From Oligoflexia bacterium (GTDB lineage: Bacteria > Bdellovibrionota > UBA1018), in the NCBI GenBank assembly GCA_903858195.1, contig CAIOHW010000140.1:1-7151 (forward strand): a stretch of DNA of 7,151 nucleotides. The letters run 5' to 3'. Numbering within the stretch: the stretch's first letter is position 1; every line of letters starts with the position of its first letter. Positions 5,918-7,151 of the stretch are shown here, piece by piece. The notes beneath the pieces are model-generated. The model had not been told where the DNA came from, ran no database searches, and saw nothing but the letters and a program-made list of their open reading frames with translations. The position numbers and the translations under genes were made by a program.

Positions 5918-6572
5918 TTCGCTCAAAATCCTCGGGCGGAGGGCACTCAAACACGAGCCTCTCGTGCGAGATCGGGTGCTCAAACGAGATCCAGTGCGAG
6001 TGGAGTGCGGGCCTTGAAAAATCGATCTTTGAGCCGTACTTGCGGTCGCCCACGAGCGGATTTCCGTGAAACGCCGCCTGCGCGCGGATCTGATGCGAGC
6101 GCCCGGTCTCCAGTCTGAACTCGCACAGGCTGACGTGCGCCGCCTCAAGCATTCCTGCCGAAAGCACTCGAAGCTCGAGGACTGCCCGGCGTGCGCCTCG
6201 TGGCGGTGGCGTGCGTGAGATGGGGTAGGCCGTGGACTCGTTGGTCGCCTCGTCCTTCAAAAGCCAGTTTTCCCAACGAAGCGGGGTTCCGGCAGGGCGG
6301 GGTACGCCCTCAAGCCAGGCGAGGTAGCGCCGCTCAAGCCTTCCGTCCTGCAGTTGGGCGGTGAGCCTTTCTGCTGCCTTGCTTCGCTTGGCAACGACCA
6401 TGACCCCGGAGGTGTTTCGATCGAGCCGGTGCACCAGACCCACATAATGCCGGCCAAAGCGCACTCGAAGCTCATCGACGAGGTTGCCATCACCCGAGGC
6501 ATCGCCCTGCGAGAGCAGGCCTGCTGGCTTGTCGAGCACGATCAGGTTTGCGTCTTCAAACAGCGTTTTCAC
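5883..6572 (-). CDS. RluA-family RNA pseudouridine synthase (second copy)
   Basis: A 229-residue RNA pseudouridine synthase without an S4 domain. Motifs: LIVLDKPAGLLSQ (10-22), GLVHRLDRNTSGVMVVAK (45-62) with catalytic D51, RRYLAWLEG (81-89, with R where many members have K), a central insert with acidic and proline-rich parts (about 105-128), ETGRSHQIRAQ (155-165) and NPLVGDRKYG. The tail LHSHWISFEHP...FECPPPEDF is typical of the family. The target is unknown. The start is probably the GTG at 6572, whose G is also the last base of the upstream TAG (TAGTG), suggesting reinitiation after the preceding gene. Extending the frame to 6707 only reads across that gene. It is clearly not a recent duplicate of the synthase at 4314-4904, since the two share motifs but little else. 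The 3' end overlaps the methyltransferase gene by 35 bases. Confidence 0.92.
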   Translation of the reverse strand: MKTLFEDANLIVLDKPAGLLSQGDASGDGNLVDELRVRFGRHYVGLVHRLDRNTSGVMVVAKRSKAAERLTAQLQDGRLERRYLAWLEGVPRPAGTPLRWENWLLKDEATNESTAYPISRTPPPRGARRAVLELRVLSAGMLEAAHVSLCEFRLETGRSHQIRAQAAFHGNPLVGDRKYGSKIDFSRPALHSHWISFEHPISHERLVFECPPPEDFERISRESTRARSP

Positions 6573-7151
6573 TAGGGAGTGGGTGCACAGAGTTCGGTGG
6601 GCGCGACTTCCTGCCAGAGCCTGCGACGCGGATCGTTTGAGGGCGTGACCCTGCAGATGCAATTTTGGTTCGACGAGCAGGCCATCCCAAGCCGCACATT
6701 CAGGCACTGATGGGCCATATTATTGAAAGGGTCGGTGAGCGTATATTTCAGGCCCACGGTCTCGCTTCTCGCCTCGGGCCAGAGCTCGAAGATGCCGGCA
6801 TCATAGCCGCCCGAGCTCAAGTAGACGGGGTTTCGGCGCGAATTGAAAGGGCTGGGAGTGGGGCTTGGGGCCGTGGGTGCGGTGACCCGCCCCGAAACGG
6901 CAATCCCGGTTGGAACGCGAAACGAAGCATCGGCAAATCCGGTGGCATAGGGGTCAAGCGAGCTTGGCCTGCCGAGGTAGGTGCCCGAGAGGTAGTAAAA
7001 GCCTCGGGCCCTTCCGCCGCAGAAGGCAGAGACTTTCGGGGCATTGTCGCCGGTCCCGTTATTGGCGCAAAACACACGTACTGTGGTTCCCCCCTGCTGG
7101 GCCATCGGGTCGGGAGTCGCCCTTTCGGCAATCAGCACATCGGCTTTGAAA
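6572..7151 (-). CDS. C-terminal part of an unrecognised, probably exported protein
   Basis: The frame is open from the right edge to the TAG at 6572-6574, giving about 192 residues of a longer protein; the N-terminus lies outside the window. The visible part begins FKADVLIAER, has a Thr/Pro/Ser linker (TAPTAPSPTPSP) in the middle, many Gly, Asn, Ser and Tyr, and seven cysteines (FC, FC, QC, AC, NCIC, LC), five of them in the last 45 or so residues. This composition suits an extracytoplasmic, disulfide-bonded protein. The phrase ADVLIAER followed by a polar, beta-rich region recalls PilW-type minor pilins (which often have a DVLxVR stretch), but this is a weak resemblance and I do not assign the family. 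It is directly upstream of, and overlaps by one base, the pseudouridine synthase gene, so it is probably cotranscribed. Confidence 0.72.
   Translation of the reverse strand, partial: FKADVLIAERATPDPMAQQGGTTVRVFCANNGTGDNAPKVSAFCGGRARGFYYLSGTYLGRPSSLDPYATGFADASFRVPTGIAVSGRVTAPTAPSPTPSPFNSRRNPVYLSSGGYDAGIFELWPEARSETVGLKYTLTDPFNNMAHQCLNVRLGMACSSNQNCICRVTPSNDPRRRLWQEVAPTELCAPTP

Noticed and set aside
6573..6707. Upstream extension of the second pseudouridine synthase
   Set aside because: It overlaps the 3' end of the preceding gene and adds nothing family-like; GTG 6572 immediately precedes the conserved start of the domain.
1..7151. CRISPR array, tRNA, rRNA, transposon ends or phage genes
   Set aside because: I saw no regularly spaced repeats, cloverleaf, rRNA-like segments, transposase motifs or terminal inverted repeats; nearly all bases are covered by housekeeping genes.

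Overview
The window is a gene-dense, GC-rich stretch of bacterial chromosome carrying mostly housekeeping genes. It has eight complete protein genes and one cut off by the right edge. I see no mobile element, tRNA, rRNA or CRISPR array. A DedA protein very close to the E. coli DedA subgroup, together with MurF and two-domain Sua5, suggests a peptidoglycan-containing, probably Gram-negative bacterium. I cannot place it further from this sequence alone.

Layout from left to right. Bases 1-77 hold a strong intrinsic terminator that ends something arriving from the left. It sits only about 20 bases before dedA (96-761, +). dedA is followed after 26 bases by a 150-residue protein of unknown function (788-1240, +), whose start codon lies inside an inverted repeat. 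That gene runs tail-to-tail into, and overlaps, a leftward operon transcribed as SRPBCC-like membrane-anchored protein (3672-4289), then murF (2242-3660), then sua5 (1205-2245). The spacings are 11 bases and an ATGA stop/start overlap. Only 24 bases after the start of that operon, a rightward pair begins: a short RluA-type pseudouridine synthase (4314-4904) and an RlmI/RlmK-like methyltransferase (4901-5917), again joined by ATGA. This pair overlaps tail-to-tail with a leftward pair: a second RluA-type synthase (5883-6572), preceded by the C-terminal part of an unrecognised, cysteine-containing, probably exported protein (6572 to the edge).

Functionally, 4314-6572 is an RNA-modification cluster with two pseudouridine synthases around one methyltransferase. 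Sua5, which makes the precursor for tRNA t6A37, adds to that theme. MurF completes the UDP-MurNAc-pentapeptide and DedA is an inner-membrane protein, so envelope and translation functions are interleaved. The packing is extreme: two convergent overlaps of 35-36 bp, three stop/start overlaps (two ATGA, one TAGTG) and a 24-bp divergent gap. Few starts have a good Shine-Dalgarno sequence.

I did not find a convincing new multi-gene system. The most interesting points are a MurF lacking the usual Mur-ligase active-site lysine, the terminator packed against dedA, and the start-codon hairpin at 765-792.
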